From contig JADJYJ010000003.1 in NCBI GenBank assembly GCA_016719785.1, forward strand, positions 674,352-738,351: 64,000 nt of DNA. Reading direction: 5' to 3'. The translations under genes and the position numbers were made by a program. This document shows positions 1 through 9,100 of this stretch, one piece after another. This DNA is from Candidatus Amarolinea dominans (GTDB taxonomy: Bacteria > Chloroflexota > Anaerolineae > SSC4 > Amarolineaceae). Below the pieces are notes generated by a model that saw only the letters and a program-made list of their open reading frames with translations, was not told where the DNA came from and made no database searches. Each line of letters starts with the position of its first letter. Within the stretch, counting starts at the first letter, position 1.

Positions 1-91
1 CCGACGGGGCGCCGTCGGGGCCGCGAGGTCGAAGTTCACCTGCCCGGAGTGATCGCAGTCAGTTCCCCGGTTTTCCAGAGGAGGCACGCGT
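1..91. other. Upstream flank of the c-di-AMP receptor gene
   Basis: No gene start lies here. Positions 1-18 form a 7-bp stem hairpin with a GGCG loop, without a T tract. A strong ribosome binding site (AGAGGAGG, 77-84) sits 7 bases before the ATG at 92. All three forward frames are open over most of this stretch, and one ends with a TGA overlapping that ATG, so the 3' end of an upstream gene could be present. I cannot identify it. Confidence 0.4.
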
Positions 92-421
92 ATGAAACTC
101 TTGTTGGCGATTGTGCAGAGCGATGATGCACGAGGCCTGTTGGATCGTTTGGTGCAGCGAGGCTACAGCGCCACGGTTATCAGCACCACCGGTGGCTTTC
201 TGCGTGAGGGCAACTCGACGATCATCCTGGGTGTAGACGATGAGCGAATGGAAGAAGCCCTGGGTCTGATTCGCGAAGGTTCACACACGCGTAAGCAGTA
301 TGTCAACCCGCTGCCGCCGGTGATGGAACCGGGCGAGTTGCACATCCCCATTCCGGTCGAAGTGGCGGTCGGGGGAGCCATCGTGTTCGTGTTCAGCGTC
401 GAACGGTTCGAGAAATTTTAG
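92..421 (+). CDS. darA: Cyclic-di-AMP receptor, PII-like (DarA/PstA family)
   Basis: A 109-residue cytoplasmic protein of the DUF970 family, which binds cyclic-di-AMP as a PII-like trimer and passes the signal to partners that differ between phyla. The N-terminal KLLLAIVQSDDA strand, the TTGGFLREGN turn (about residues 32-41) and the C-terminal VGGAIVFVF strand fit the family, and the length is normal. The start is fixed by AGAGGAGG 7 bases upstream. It converges with the fmdB-type gene, with only a hairpin repeat between them. No di-adenylate cyclase gene is in the window, so its partner cannot be named. Confidence 0.9.
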   Translation: MKLLLAIVQSDDARGLLDRLVQRGYSATVISTTGGFLREGNSTIILGVDDERMEEALGLIREGSHTRKQYVNPLPPVMEPGELHIPIPVEVAVGGAIVFVFSVERFEKF

Positions 422-425
422 GCGA

Positions 426-503
426 GGGCTTGCCAAGAAATAACTTCCCGTTCTTGCCCGCGCTTTACCGGGAAAGAACGGGAACTTGGCCGTGGGCAAG
501 CCC
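426..503. repeat. 78-bp palindromic dispersed element, copy A
   Basis: The ends gggcttgcc (426-434) and ggcaagccc (495-503) are perfect inverted repeats. Inside lies an 11-bp perfect stem (ttcccgttctt / aagaacgggaa). The element exactly fills the gap between two convergent genes, so it may act as a terminator for both. Related copies of 79 and 78 bp lie at 12527-12605 and 31033-31110; copies A and C share a 22-base identical core. This looks like a REP or non-autonomous mobile repeat. Confidence 0.75.
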
Positions 504-902
504 CTAGTCCATGACCCCAAAATCGTCGCCGCCGCCCGGCCCAGCCAGATCGGGCATGGTCTTTTCGATCTCCTCCGGGTCTTCTCCGGCCTCCAGGCGA
601 TTCACGACTTCGCGGAACTCATCACCCAGGTCTTCGCCCATTTCGCCGCTCATCTTGCGCATCCAGCGCGCCAGGGACTTAGGGTCATTTTCGTCCAGGT
701 CTCCCATGCTGCTGGGATCGGCCAGGTTGTCCAGGCGGCTTTCTTCGGAGCGCAGAAGCGCCACTTTGGAGATGAGGCGGCTCAGATGGGTGCCGCCGCA
801 GCGTGGGCAGACCGGCTGCCCGGCCGCCGCAGCGGACATGGTGCGCCACAGCAGGCTGACCCGCCGTTGGCACTGGTGGCATTGGTATTCGTAAATTGGC
901 AT
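504..902 (-). CDS. FmdB-family zinc-ribbon protein
   Basis: The N-terminus MPIYEYQC followed by CHQC and, about 20 residues on, CPRCGG is the FmdB zinc ribbon (two CxxC pairs). The rest is acidic, with an EKTMPDLAGPGGGDD tail typical of Chloroflexota FmdB-like proteins. Length is 132 residues from this start. An in-frame start 30 bases upstream (932) would add ten residues, but the family begins MPIYEY. The function is unproved; members are described as putative regulatory proteins of formamide and amide metabolism. A consensus promoter lies at 943-970. Confidence 0.85.
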   Translation of the reverse strand: MPIYEYQCHQCQRRVSLLWRTMSAAAAGQPVCPRCGGTHLSRLISKVALLRSEESRLDNLADPSSMGDLDENDPKSLARWMRKMSGEMGEDLGDEFREVVNRLEAGEDPEEIEKTMPDLAGPGGGDDFGVMD

Positions 903-942
903 TATCAACTCGTTTTGGGTCAGATTTTGCACGGACGGTGAG

Positions 943-970
943 ATTATAATCGCAACCGGGAAGCTGTCAA
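943..970 (-). promoter_or_regulatory. Sigma-70-type promoter for the fmdB-like gene
   Basis: Read on the minus strand, TTGACA (970-965), a 16-bp spacer and TATAAT (948-943). The predicted start of transcription is near 936, about 34 bases before the ATG at 902 and too close to 932 for that alternative start to have a normal leader. Confidence 0.65.
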
Positions 971-1002
971 CCTCCGCCGGCCCCCGCGTGGCCCCATGTA
1001 TC

Positions 1003-1074
1003 GGGGAGATTCTAGGGGAGATTCCAGGGGAGATTCCAGGGGAGATTCCAGGGGAGATTCCAGGGGAGATTCCA
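1003..1074. repeat. Six 12-bp tandem repeats directly before gmk
   Basis: Six copies of ggggagattcca; the first differs by one base (ggggagattcta). Each unit contains a ribosome-binding-site-like ggggag. The array ends 10 bases before the gmk ATG, next to the ordinary site aaagga (1075-1079). Copy-number change could alter the leader or its ribosome loading. The 12-bp unit keeps reading frames open on both strands, which is why apparent peptides appear here. Confidence 0.95.
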
Positions 1075-1084
1075 AAGGAAACCT

Positions 1085-1720
1085 ATGGTAAGCGACGAAC
1101 TGATGGAATGGTATCACAATTTGCGGCGGCCGCGGCCGATGCTGATCATCATCAGCGGGCCATCGGGCGTGGGCAAGGATGCGACACTGGATGCCATGAA
1201 GCAAATGGGCACCCCGTTCTATTTTGTGGTGACGGCGACGACGCGACCGCGGCGCGAGTATGAAACCGACGGCGTGGACTACCATTTCATCTCGATGGCT
1301 GATTTTGCCACGATGATTGACAACGACGAACTGCTCGAATACGCCATGGTCTACGGCGATTATAAGGGTATTCCGAAAAAACATGTGCGTGACGCGCTCG
1401 CCAGCGGCCGCGATGTGGTCATGCGCATTGACGTGCAGGGCGCGGCCACGATTCGCCGCTTGGTGGCGGGCGCTATCACCGTGTTCATGACCGCCCCGTC
1501 CGAAGAGGAGCTGGTGATGCGCCTGCAGCGGCGCAAGACCGAATCGGACGATCAACTCAGGTTGCGCATTGCCACGGCGCGCAAGGAGCTACAGCGCGTC
1601 AACGAATTCGACTATGTGGTGGTCAACCAGGAAGATCACCTGGCTGACACCGCGCGCCAGATCATGGCGATCATCGCGGCCGAAAAGTGCCGCGTCCATT
1701 GGAAACCGGTTGAGCTGTGA
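1085..1720 (+). CDS. gmk: Guanylate kinase
   Basis: Phosphorylates GMP to GDP with ATP in the cytoplasm, an essential step of purine nucleotide synthesis. The 211-residue length is normal. Residues 25-32 are the P-loop GPSGVGKD, with Asp where many homologues have Ser or Thr after the Lys. TATTRPRREYETDGVDYHF is the GMP-binding segment, and the IDVQGA motif is present. The ATG at 1085 follows aaagga by 5 bases and lies just after the 12-bp repeat array. The stop overlaps the GTG of the rhomboid gene, so the two are translationally coupled. Confidence 0.95.
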   Translation: MVSDELMEWYHNLRRPRPMLIIISGPSGVGKDATLDAMKQMGTPFYFVVTATTRPRREYETDGVDYHFISMADFATMIDNDELLEYAMVYGDYKGIPKKHVRDALASGRDVVMRIDVQGAATIRRLVAGAITVFMTAPSEEELVMRLQRRKTESDDQLRLRIATARKELQRVNEFDYVVVNQEDHLADTARQIMAIIAAEKCRVHWKPVEL

Positions 1721-2523
1721 ACATGACATTTCCATTCTCAGAAGCGCCGCCTCCGCCACCGACCAGCGGTGACGTGTCTGGCTTGCGGCGAATTTCCTTG
1801 CCAACCCACCCACCGCTGTGGAGCTATGTCCTGATTGGCGTCAATGTCGCCATCTGGCTGATCCTGGAAGTCATTGGCGTGATGGTGTTCGGTGAACGCA
1901 ACGCGACCGTAAATGGGCAGTTCATGCTGCTTTTCGGCGCCAAGTACAACGCTCTCATCAGCGCCGGGGAATGGTGGCGCCTGCTCAGCGCAGCCTTCCT
2001 GCACTTTGGTCTTTTCCACTTGTTGATGAATAGCTTTTCGCTGTATCAACTGGGGCCTCAGATCGAGAGGCTCTTTGGTCGCGGGCGTTTCCTGGCGATC
2101 TATCTGCTGGCTGGCCTCTACGGTAATTTGTTCAGCTACCTGTTCTCGACTTCGCTTGCGGCCGGCGCTTCGGGCGCCATTTTTGGGCTGCTTGGCGCGT
2201 TCATCGCCTATCTGCGCCGTTATCGCACGCTCTTCGGCAAGCCGGGCCAACAGATGCTGCAGAGCATGCTGGTGGTTGTCGGCATCAATCTGGTGTACGG
2301 CATCACCAGCGGCGTGGTGGACAACTACGCCCATATCGGCGGCCTGGCCACCGGTTTCATCCTGGGCGAACTGTTGCGGCCAGAGTACGCGCCGCCGCAA
2401 CAGTTCAGCGGGCCGCAGGTGATGACCGACGTGCGCAGCGCGTCGCGCACGCGCCTCGTCGCCGGCCTGGGGCTGCTGGGCGTGCTGGCAGGCGTCAGCC
2501 TGGGCACCCTGCTGGGACGGTAG
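1717..2523 (+). CDS. Rhomboid-family intramembrane serine protease
   Basis: A 268-residue multi-pass membrane protein. The catalytic serine is in GASGAIFG (Ser152) and the histidine in NYAHIGG (His206), both in membrane helices. The HFGLFHLLMNSFSLYQLG segment supplies the conserved His and Asn of the oxyanion region. These proteases cut single-pass membrane proteins inside the bilayer. The start is a GTG overlapping the gmk stop by four bases (GTGA). The proline-rich N-terminus (EAPPPPPTSG) is cytoplasmic. The substrate is not evident from context. Confidence 0.93.
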   Translation: MNMTFPFSEAPPPPPTSGDVSGLRRISLPTHPPLWSYVLIGVNVAIWLILEVIGVMVFGERNATVNGQFMLLFGAKYNALISAGEWWRLLSAAFLHFGLFHLLMNSFSLYQLGPQIERLFGRGRFLAIYLLAGLYGNLFSYLFSTSLAAGASGAIFGLLGAFIAYLRRYRTLFGKPGQQMLQSMLVVVGINLVYGITSGVVDNYAHIGGLATGFILGELLRPEYAPPQQFSGPQVMTDVRSASRTRLVAGLGLLGVLAGVSLGTLLGR

Positions 2524-2535
2524 GCGGCGGGCATC

Positions 2536-3027
2536 ATGTCCAGGAATCAGAAAACGCTGGCGATGCGCGTGCTGGAGGGACACAACATCCCCTACACCGC
2601 GTTCTACTACGACGTGCCGGAGCACCTGTCGGCGGCGGAGGTGGCCGCGGTGATTGGCCTGCCGCCGGAGCAAACATTCAAGACTCTGGTGGTCATGCCA
2701 GATCGCCCGGCGGCCAAACCGATCCTGGTCCTGCTGCCTGGCGACAGCCAGCTCGATCTGAAGAAGCTGGCCGCGGCCGCGGGCGAGAAGAAGATGCAGA
2801 TGGCGCCGCACAGGGAGGCGGAACGCATCACCGGCCTGGAGAAAGGCGGCATCTCGCCCCTGGCTCTGCTCGATCGGCATTATGACGTGTTCGTAGATGA
2901 AACGGCCATCCTCTTCGATCAGATCGAAATCAGCGCGGGCAAGAAGGGCGCCGGCATCCTGGCGCCAGTTGCGCCGCTGCTCAGGCTGTTGAACGCGATG
3001 CTGGTGGACCTGGCAACGACCGTCTGA
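2536..3027 (+). CDS. ybaK: Cys-tRNA(Pro)/aminoacyl-tRNA deacylase, YbaK/EbsC family
   Basis: A free-standing trans-editing domain that hydrolyses mischarged Cys-tRNA(Pro). The 163-residue length is standard. The key lysine is in TFKTLV (Lys49), and the KGGISPLAL loop and the IEISAGKKG segment match the family. The start follows the rhomboid stop by 12 bases. Its tail runs to 20 bases before the next gene, so 1085-3722 may be one transcription unit. Confidence 0.93.
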   Translation: MSRNQKTLAMRVLEGHNIPYTAFYYDVPEHLSAAEVAAVIGLPPEQTFKTLVVMPDRPAAKPILVLLPGDSQLDLKKLAAAAGEKKMQMAPHREAERITGLEKGGISPLALLDRHYDVFVDETAILFDQIEISAGKKGAGILAPVAPLLRLLNAMLVDLATTV

Positions 3028-3047
3028 GGTGGCAAGAGGAGCTACGC

Positions 3048-3722
3048 ATGATCATTCACGAGTTACGTCTGCTGACCCATCGCCTGCAGGAGCAGCGGGA
3101 CTTCTATCACCACCTGCTCGGTTTTCCCCTGCTGACCGCTGACGCTGACCAGGTTGCGCTGCAGGTTGGCTCATCAACGTTGATCTTTGCGGCCGCGGCG
3201 ACACCCACGCCCGCACCCTATCATTTCGCCTTCAACATGCCCGAGGGGCAGTTTACCGAGGCCAAAGCCTGGCTGGCGGCGCGCGTGCCGCTCCTCACCG
3301 ACGCCAGCGGCGCGGACGAATTCGACTTCAGCGCCTGGAACGCCCATGCCATCTACTTTGCCGACCGCGACGGCAACATCGGCGAGTTCATTGCCCGCCA
3401 TGACCTGCCCAGCCCCGCGACGCGCGCGTTCGGCGCGACCAGCCTGCTCAGCATCAGCGAGATCGGCCTGGCGGTGGATAATGTTCTGCACCTTGTAGAG
3501 AGATTACAGACAAGCATACACCTTCCGGTGTATCGTCAGCATCCCACCGCAACATTCACGGCCATGGGTGATGAACACGGTCTCCTGATCGTGGTGAAAG
3601 ATGGGCGGCGCTGGTTTCCCGAAGAACGCGTGGCGGCACATGCGACTCCCCTCACGGTTGTCATCTCCGATGCGACGGCCGGGCAGCGCACTATCCATGG
3701 CCCGCCCTACCAGATCGCGTGA
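3048..3722 (+). CDS. VOC (glyoxalase/bleomycin resistance) superfamily protein
   Basis: 224 residues. The N-terminal LRLLTHRLQEQRDFYHHLLGFPLL and the IYFADRDGNIGEFIAR segment (about residues 103-118) are the two halves of a VOC beta-alpha-beta unit; a second, less conserved module follows. The DRDGN turn and a terminal Glu are consistent with metal binding, but the substrate cannot be predicted. A ribosome binding site (aagagga) precedes the ATG. It is the last gene of the gmk group. Confidence 0.85.
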   Translation: MIIHELRLLTHRLQEQRDFYHHLLGFPLLTADADQVALQVGSSTLIFAAAATPTPAPYHFAFNMPEGQFTEAKAWLAARVPLLTDASGADEFDFSAWNAHAIYFADRDGNIGEFIARHDLPSPATRAFGATSLLSISEIGLAVDNVLHLVERLQTSIHLPVYRQHPTATFTAMGDEHGLLIVVKDGRRWFPEERVAAHATPLTVVISDATAGQRTIHGPPYQIA

Positions 3723-3758
3723 GTTCAAGCAATCGTCAGACAATAAAAGGAGAATACC

Positions 3759-5252
3759 ATGAAGATCGGTCTGCTGGTGATGGCGCTTTTAGGCGCCTTG
3801 TTTGGCTGGCATGATTCCCCGCGTAGCACGGTGGTCAGCGTGCCGGCCGCGATTTTTACGGTGAACAGCGTGAACGATGCGGTGGATCTGGTGGCCGGCG
3901 ATGGCAGTTGTGATTCCAGTGCGCAGCCGAACGACCAGTGTACTTTGCGCGCGGCGATTCAGGAAACCAACGCCCTCGCCGGCGCGGACACCATTATGCT
4001 GCCCGCCGGCACCTACACGCTCACGATTCCTGGTATTGCTGAAAACCTGGCTGCCACGGGCGACCTTGACATCCGTGATAGCTTGACGCTAATCGGCGCC
4101 GGGGCCGCGGCGACTGTCATTGACGGCGGCGCGCTGGATCGGGTCTTTCATCTCGTGACCAACGGCAGCACGATGCAGATCAGCGGTGTGACGATACGTC
4201 ATGGCGATGCCATGCTGTCCGGGGCGGGCGGCGGTTTTATGCTGCTGGCTAACACCCGCCTGCTGCTGGTGGACAGCGTCGTGCGCGACAGCGTGAGTCC
4301 GGCCGGGGGCGGCATTTTTGGCCTGAATACCTCGCACCTGACGATCAGCGGCAGCTCGATTGAACTCAACACGTCCGATTCAAGCAACGGCGGCGGCATT
4401 GACGCTTCAGGTACGGTGACCATTACGGCCAGCACCATCCTGAGCAACACCGCCATCAATAGTGCATCTGGCGGCGGCATCAACATCGGCGCTGGCGGCC
4501 TGCTGTTGTTGCAGAACAGCACTCTGAGTGGCAATCGGGCCACCAATGCTGGCGGTGCGATTTTTATGGCTGGCAATGTGAGGTTGAGCAACGTCACGAT
4601 CACGGCCAACCAGGGCAACTCGGACCTCAGCGGCGGGAACGGGGCCGGAGGTATTCATATTTCTGCCGGCACCTTGACCCTGAAGAACACGGTGCTTGCC
4701 GGCAATCACGATGGCGTGGCCGACCTGATTCCAGACTGCAACGGTTCACCCACGTCGCTCGGCTATAACGTGATTGGCATCAACAACGGCTGCGCGTTGT
4801 CCGCGGCGCCCGGCGATCAGATTGGGACGCTTGCCAGTCCGCTCGATGCCAAAGTGGGGCCATTGGGTAACCACGGCGGCGCCACCCTGACCCATGCCCC
4901 GCTGGCCGGCAGCCGGTTGCTTGACCGCGGTAATCCGGCCGCGCCCGGCAGTGGCGGCGCCGCCTGTGAAGCGACTGATCAAACGGGAATTGTCCGCCCC
5001 CGCGATGGCGATGGCGACGGAGCGGCGCGTTGTGATAGCGGCGCCGTGGAGAGCTTGTGTCTACTGAGAAGCGATTTCAATCATGATCTGGCAGTCACTG
5101 TGGCCGACATTCAAGCCAGCGCGCTGAGCTGGCTGAGCAACGATCCGCTCTACGATCTGGACAACAACGGCGTGGTCAATGTCGTGGACATCAGCCTGGT
5201 AACCGCAGATTTTGGATACACCTGCCCAGCTGCCCACCCGGCTAGTAAATAA
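3759..5252 (+). CDS. Secreted CSLREA / choice-of-anchor Q surface protein with dockerin-like end
   Basis: 497 residues beginning with a signal-peptide-like segment (MKIGLLVMALLGALFGW). Residues about 30-70 match the CSLREA domain (FTVNSVNDAVD, two Cys, then CTLRAAIQETNA). A right-handed parallel beta-helix follows, rich in GGGI and SxxSxNT repeats, with the LDRGNPA and GxVRPRDGDGDG elements of the choice-of-anchor Q family. The end (SDFNHDLAVTVADI and YDLDNNGVVNVVDI) is a pair of dockerin-like calcium-binding repeats. It is probably exported and surface attached, of unknown ligand. The 3' end overlaps the convergent methyltransferase gene by 11 bases. Confidence 0.85.
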   Translation: MKIGLLVMALLGALFGWHDSPRSTVVSVPAAIFTVNSVNDAVDLVAGDGSCDSSAQPNDQCTLRAAIQETNALAGADTIMLPAGTYTLTIPGIAENLAATGDLDIRDSLTLIGAGAAATVIDGGALDRVFHLVTNGSTMQISGVTIRHGDAMLSGAGGGFMLLANTRLLLVDSVVRDSVSPAGGGIFGLNTSHLTISGSSIELNTSDSSNGGGIDASGTVTITASTILSNTAINSASGGGINIGAGGLLLLQNSTLSGNRATNAGGAIFMAGNVRLSNVTITANQGNSDLSGGNGAGGIHISAGTLTLKNTVLAGNHDGVADLIPDCNGSPTSLGYNVIGINNGCALSAAPGDQIGTLASPLDAKVGPLGNHGGATLTHAPLAGSRLLDRGNPAAPGSGGAACEATDQTGIVRPRDGDGDGAARCDSGAVESLCLLRSDFNHDLAVTVADIQASALSWLSNDPLYDLDNNGVVNVVDISLVTADFGYTCPAAHPASK

Positions 5253-5724
5253 ACGGGATTAGCTTGCACACGCGTGCCTGGTAGTTGCCATAGTTCGCCA
5301 GTTTTTGCCGCATCCAGAATTCTTCGCGACGGGATTTGAGGTCGAAGAAGATGAACAGCACCAGCGCGTACAACACGCCGAGGGTGCTGCGGTTGACCAG
5401 GCCCCAGCCCAGCGCCGCCAGGATGATGCCTGCGTAGATCGGATGGCGTACGAATCGGTACGGCCCGGAGGCAACCAACTTGGCGCCCTCCACCGGATGA
5501 GGGAGCGCGCTGAGGTTGGAGCCAAGCCGCAAGACGGCGCTGCTGCTCAACAGACCGCCTGCGATCACCAGGGCCACGCCCGTCAGCGCCAGGCCGGCCG
5601 CCCAACGGCCTGACCAGGCCGGCAGTCCCGGCGCTGTTTTGGGGCCAAACACCACCAGGGCAAAGAGCACGCCCTGGATGATCACAAACCACTCGCCACG
5701 TTGATTCTTCCACCATGGTGCCAT
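5242..5724 (-). CDS. Isoprenylcysteine carboxyl methyltransferase-like membrane protein
   Basis: 160 residues with four or five hydrophobic helices. The motif GPYRFVRHPIYAG (about residues 91-103) and the following SRREEFW segment are the SAM-binding signature shared by the ICMT and phospholipid methyltransferase families. These bacterial members are orphan methyltransferases; the acceptor is unknown. It converges with and slightly overlaps the preceding surface protein gene. Confidence 0.85.
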   Translation of the reverse strand: MAPWWKNQRGEWFVIIQGVLFALVVFGPKTAPGLPAWSGRWAAGLALTGVALVIAGGLLSSSAVLRLGSNLSALPHPVEGAKLVASGPYRFVRHPIYAGIILAALGWGLVNRSTLGVLYALVLFIFFDLKSRREEFWMRQKLANYGNYQARVCKLIPFIY

Positions 5725-5820
5725 TGCTTCTCGATGTGGCTCCTTTCGGGTTATTACGGTCCTCAGGCGTTTCTGCTAACGCCTCTGCGAACGCCATTGT
5801 AGCACATCTGGTGTGTAACA

Positions 5821-5912
5821 GTATCTTCTCAATTTGTAGGAGCGCACCCTTGCGGTCGCCCACGCGGGCAGGCGCAAGGCCATGCCCCTGCCCCGGATTA
5901 TTGAAAAGATAC
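5821..5912. mobile_element. MITE-like element with terminal inverted repeats and 8-bp target duplication
   Basis: The ends gtatcttctcaat (5821-5833) and attgaaaagatac (5900-5912) are 13-bp inverted repeats with one mismatch. They are flanked by the direct repeat gtgtaaca (5813-5820 and 5913-5920). The interior (5831-5887) is nearly identical to 44628-44684. The element is 92 bp long and non-coding. The rest of 5725-6137 holds no gene that I can support; its only other signal is the RHS ribosome binding site (cggagg) near 6128. Confidence 0.7.
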
Positions 5913-6137
5913 GTGTAACAGACACTTGTGGCCCGCCGTCAGAATTTGCGCTCGTACTGATTATTTTCTTGTCTTTCTCTTCGACCGTTCGCTTGCTGGT
6001 TGATACCTTCCTGTTCCCCGCACTCATCAAGCTCTGGTCTCCCGCTTCGTGCTCCCTGCTCGCCGTCTCGATGCCCACCGATGTGCCGCTCATTCCGATG
6101 GTTCTACTGAAGTCTGGATTGATTCTCGGAGGTTCGC

Positions 6138-9100
6138 ATGTCTCAACGCACTCGCCGCATCTATCTTGTCTTGACCTGGCTCGTGATTCTGACGTTGACG
6201 ATGACCCCTTTGGCGCAGGCCGATCAAGCGGTGCGCGCCATGCCTACCGCACCGACGCTGCCGACTCTGTTGCCGCCGGCCGGCCGCAATGGCCTGGGCA
6301 TGGGCCAAAAGGAGAACGGCAACCCGGCCGACGTCCCCATCCAGATGATGGATGGGGCCAATGTCACCAACGGCAACCTGCTCCTGAGCGACACGCACTT
6401 CCAGTTCAACGGCGTTGGCCCCACCTTTGGCTTGCAGGTGGCCTACAATAGCCAGGCCGCGCCGACCCTCGCGCCGATGGGGCGCAAATGGACACACAGC
6501 CTCAACGTCTACCTGGAAACAACCAGCAACGGTCTGCGCCTGCACAAGGGCGATGGCGAGACCATTGACTACCTGAACAGTTGTCGCCAGGATGTCAACC
6601 GCACGGCAACGCCGATTGATGTCCTCGATGTGCAGTTGGACGCCGAACGCTGGGGCACGCAGCTTGGCGACTCCTTCTTCGATGTTTTCTTCGACGTGCA
6701 ATTGCCGGCCGATAACCGCACCGATATCGTGGATGTGCAGACCGTGGCCGCGGCGTTCGCACTGCCCTGCACGGACGTGCTGCCGGCCTATCAACTGTGG
6801 ACAGGCTATCAGGCCGATGGCGTCTTCAGCGAGATCATCGCCGACCCGGCCGGCCCGCAGTTGCGCACGCGTGATGGCCTGATCTATCAGTTCCGCCCGC
6901 TGGCCGATCTGGTTGCGCCGGGCTACCTGGCCAGCGTGATGGACCGCAGCGGCAATGGCTACATGCTGACTTATGCACCCAGCAGCGGACGCCTGACCCA
7001 AGCCGAGAGCACCTCCGGCATGTCGCTGCAATTTCTCTACAACACGAATGGCACCCTGCGCCAGGCTCGCGATCATACCGGCCGCCAGGTCAACTACAAC
7101 TACGGCGGCGGCGGCGATTTGGCCAGCGTCAATCGCTTTGGCGCGGCCTGGCGCACCTATGGCTACACCGGTGTTGATCTCCTGGAAACCGACACTGACG
7201 CGATTGGCAAAATGACCCAGTATCAGTACGATGGCCTGGCGCGCCTGATCTCGCTGCAGCGGCCGGACACCTTGCTGCCGCAAACTTACAATTATGCGGT
7301 CGGCCAGACCGACGTGACCGATCCCCTGGGCCGCATGACCACGGTGATGTACGCGCCCACCAGCAGCCGCATCAGCCAGGTGAGCAACAGCGCCACCGGC
7401 ATGGTCATCCTGTACGACTATGACAGTCGCGGCAACCTGCAGCACCTGGGCGGCGGAGACGGCAATCACTACGAGTACGACAGCCGCGGCAGCCTGCTGC
7501 GCATCCAGTCCGCACACCCGGACCCGGCCGCGACCGAGCGCCTGGAGACTCGTTTCACCTATGACCTGTGCAACAACCAGACGTCGGTGCAGGATGCGCA
7601 GGGCGCGGTGACCAGCAACACCTACAGCGCCACGACCTGCCAGTTGCTCAGCTCCACCGACCCGCTGGGCCACACGACGCAGTTCATCAATAACGGTCGC
7701 GGCCAGCCGCTGCAGATTGTGGATACGCTGGGTGCGGTCACGCAGAATACCTATGACGGCGATGGGAATCTGACACAGGCGATGGACGCGGGCGGCAATG
7801 CCACAACCTTCACCTTTGACAACCTCAACCGCCGCGTGAGTGAGACCAAGCCAGGCGGCGGCGCCACCACGTTCCAATATGATACATTCGACCGCCAGAC
7901 ACGCATCACGGCCGCGCTGGGCGGCGTGACACAGATGGTGTACGACGCGCTGGGCAATCTCACCGCGGCCACCGATCCTGACGCCCGCACGACCGAGTAC
8001 ACCTACGACGGTCGCGGCAACAAGCTGGCAGTAAAGGACGCGGCCGGCCACACCACCCAGTACATGGTCGACGCCGCGAATCGCATGGTGCGCATGACCG
8101 ATCCGGCCGGGCAGATGACCCAGGTGACCTACGACGGTCACGACCGCCCCGTGCAGGTGGTGGCGCCGCAGGGGCAGACGACGACTCTGGCTTACGATGA
8201 TGCCAGCCGGGCGCGCACGATCACGAACGCAGTCGGCCAGACCACGACCTTTCAATTGGATCGCATCGGCCGTGTGACACAGGTGACGAACGCGGACGGC
8301 AAATCCAATGTCTACCAATACAACCTGGCGGGCAACATCATTCAGGTCACCGACCCGCTCAGCCGCACGGAAACTTTCGCCTACGATGCTGCAGGGCGCA
8401 AGCTCAGCGAGACCGATGCCCTGAGCCAGACGACGACCTATGCGTATGACGCTGGCGGCAACGTGACCGCGCTGACGAACGCGCGCGGCCAAACCACCAA
8501 CTTCAGCTATGACTACGCCCATCGCATGACCCAGGTGAACGATCCCCTGGGCGGCATGACGCAGTTGCAGTACGATGCACTCGGCCATACGACGGCTGTC
8601 ATCAACGCGGTGGGACAGACGACGCAGTTTGTCTATGATACCGACGGCCGTTTGACCCAAGCCACGCGTGCGACCGGTGGCCCACCGGAGACGACGCAGA
8701 TTCAGTACAGCCCGGCCGGTCGGCAGACGGGGATGATCGCGCCGCTAGGCAACAGCATCCAGACCACGCTCGATGCGTTGGGCCGCGTGGTGCAGGAGGT
8801 GGAGGGGGGGTACATTACCCTGTTCCAGTATGACAGCCGCGGGCGCCGCACCCAGATGACCGATGCCAACGGTGGGGTGTGGGTCTATGGCTATGATGAC
8901 CTGGGGCGCCTGACCAGCAGCACGGATCCACTCAGCCGGCTGACGGGTTATCAGTATGATCTGCTCGGCAACCTGACCGACAAGATCGCGCCAGACGGCA
9001 GCATCACCCACTACGCCTACGACAATCAGAACCGCATCACGCGCACCGATTACAGCGATGGCAGCCACGATGAGCAGACGTATGATGCGGTCGGCAATGT

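Noticed and set aside
1003..1074. Possible CRISPR or coding repeat before gmk
   Set aside because: Units are 12 bp and abut without spacers; the peptides on both strands are low complexity and end inside gmk or unrelated DNA.
944..1555. A long antisense frame over gmk
   Set aside because: Contains the 12-bp repeat as SPLESPLE and no domain; gmk is unmistakable on the other strand.
5882..6451. A frame running from the 5.8 kb element into the RHS gene
   Set aside because: It overlaps the well-supported RHS start out of frame and shows no family.
6090..8660. An 856-residue open frame antisense to the RHS gene
   Set aside because: It mirrors the RHS coding bases (high GC third positions leave antisense stop-free), has no recognisable domain and no ribosome site, and lies across a well-supported gene.
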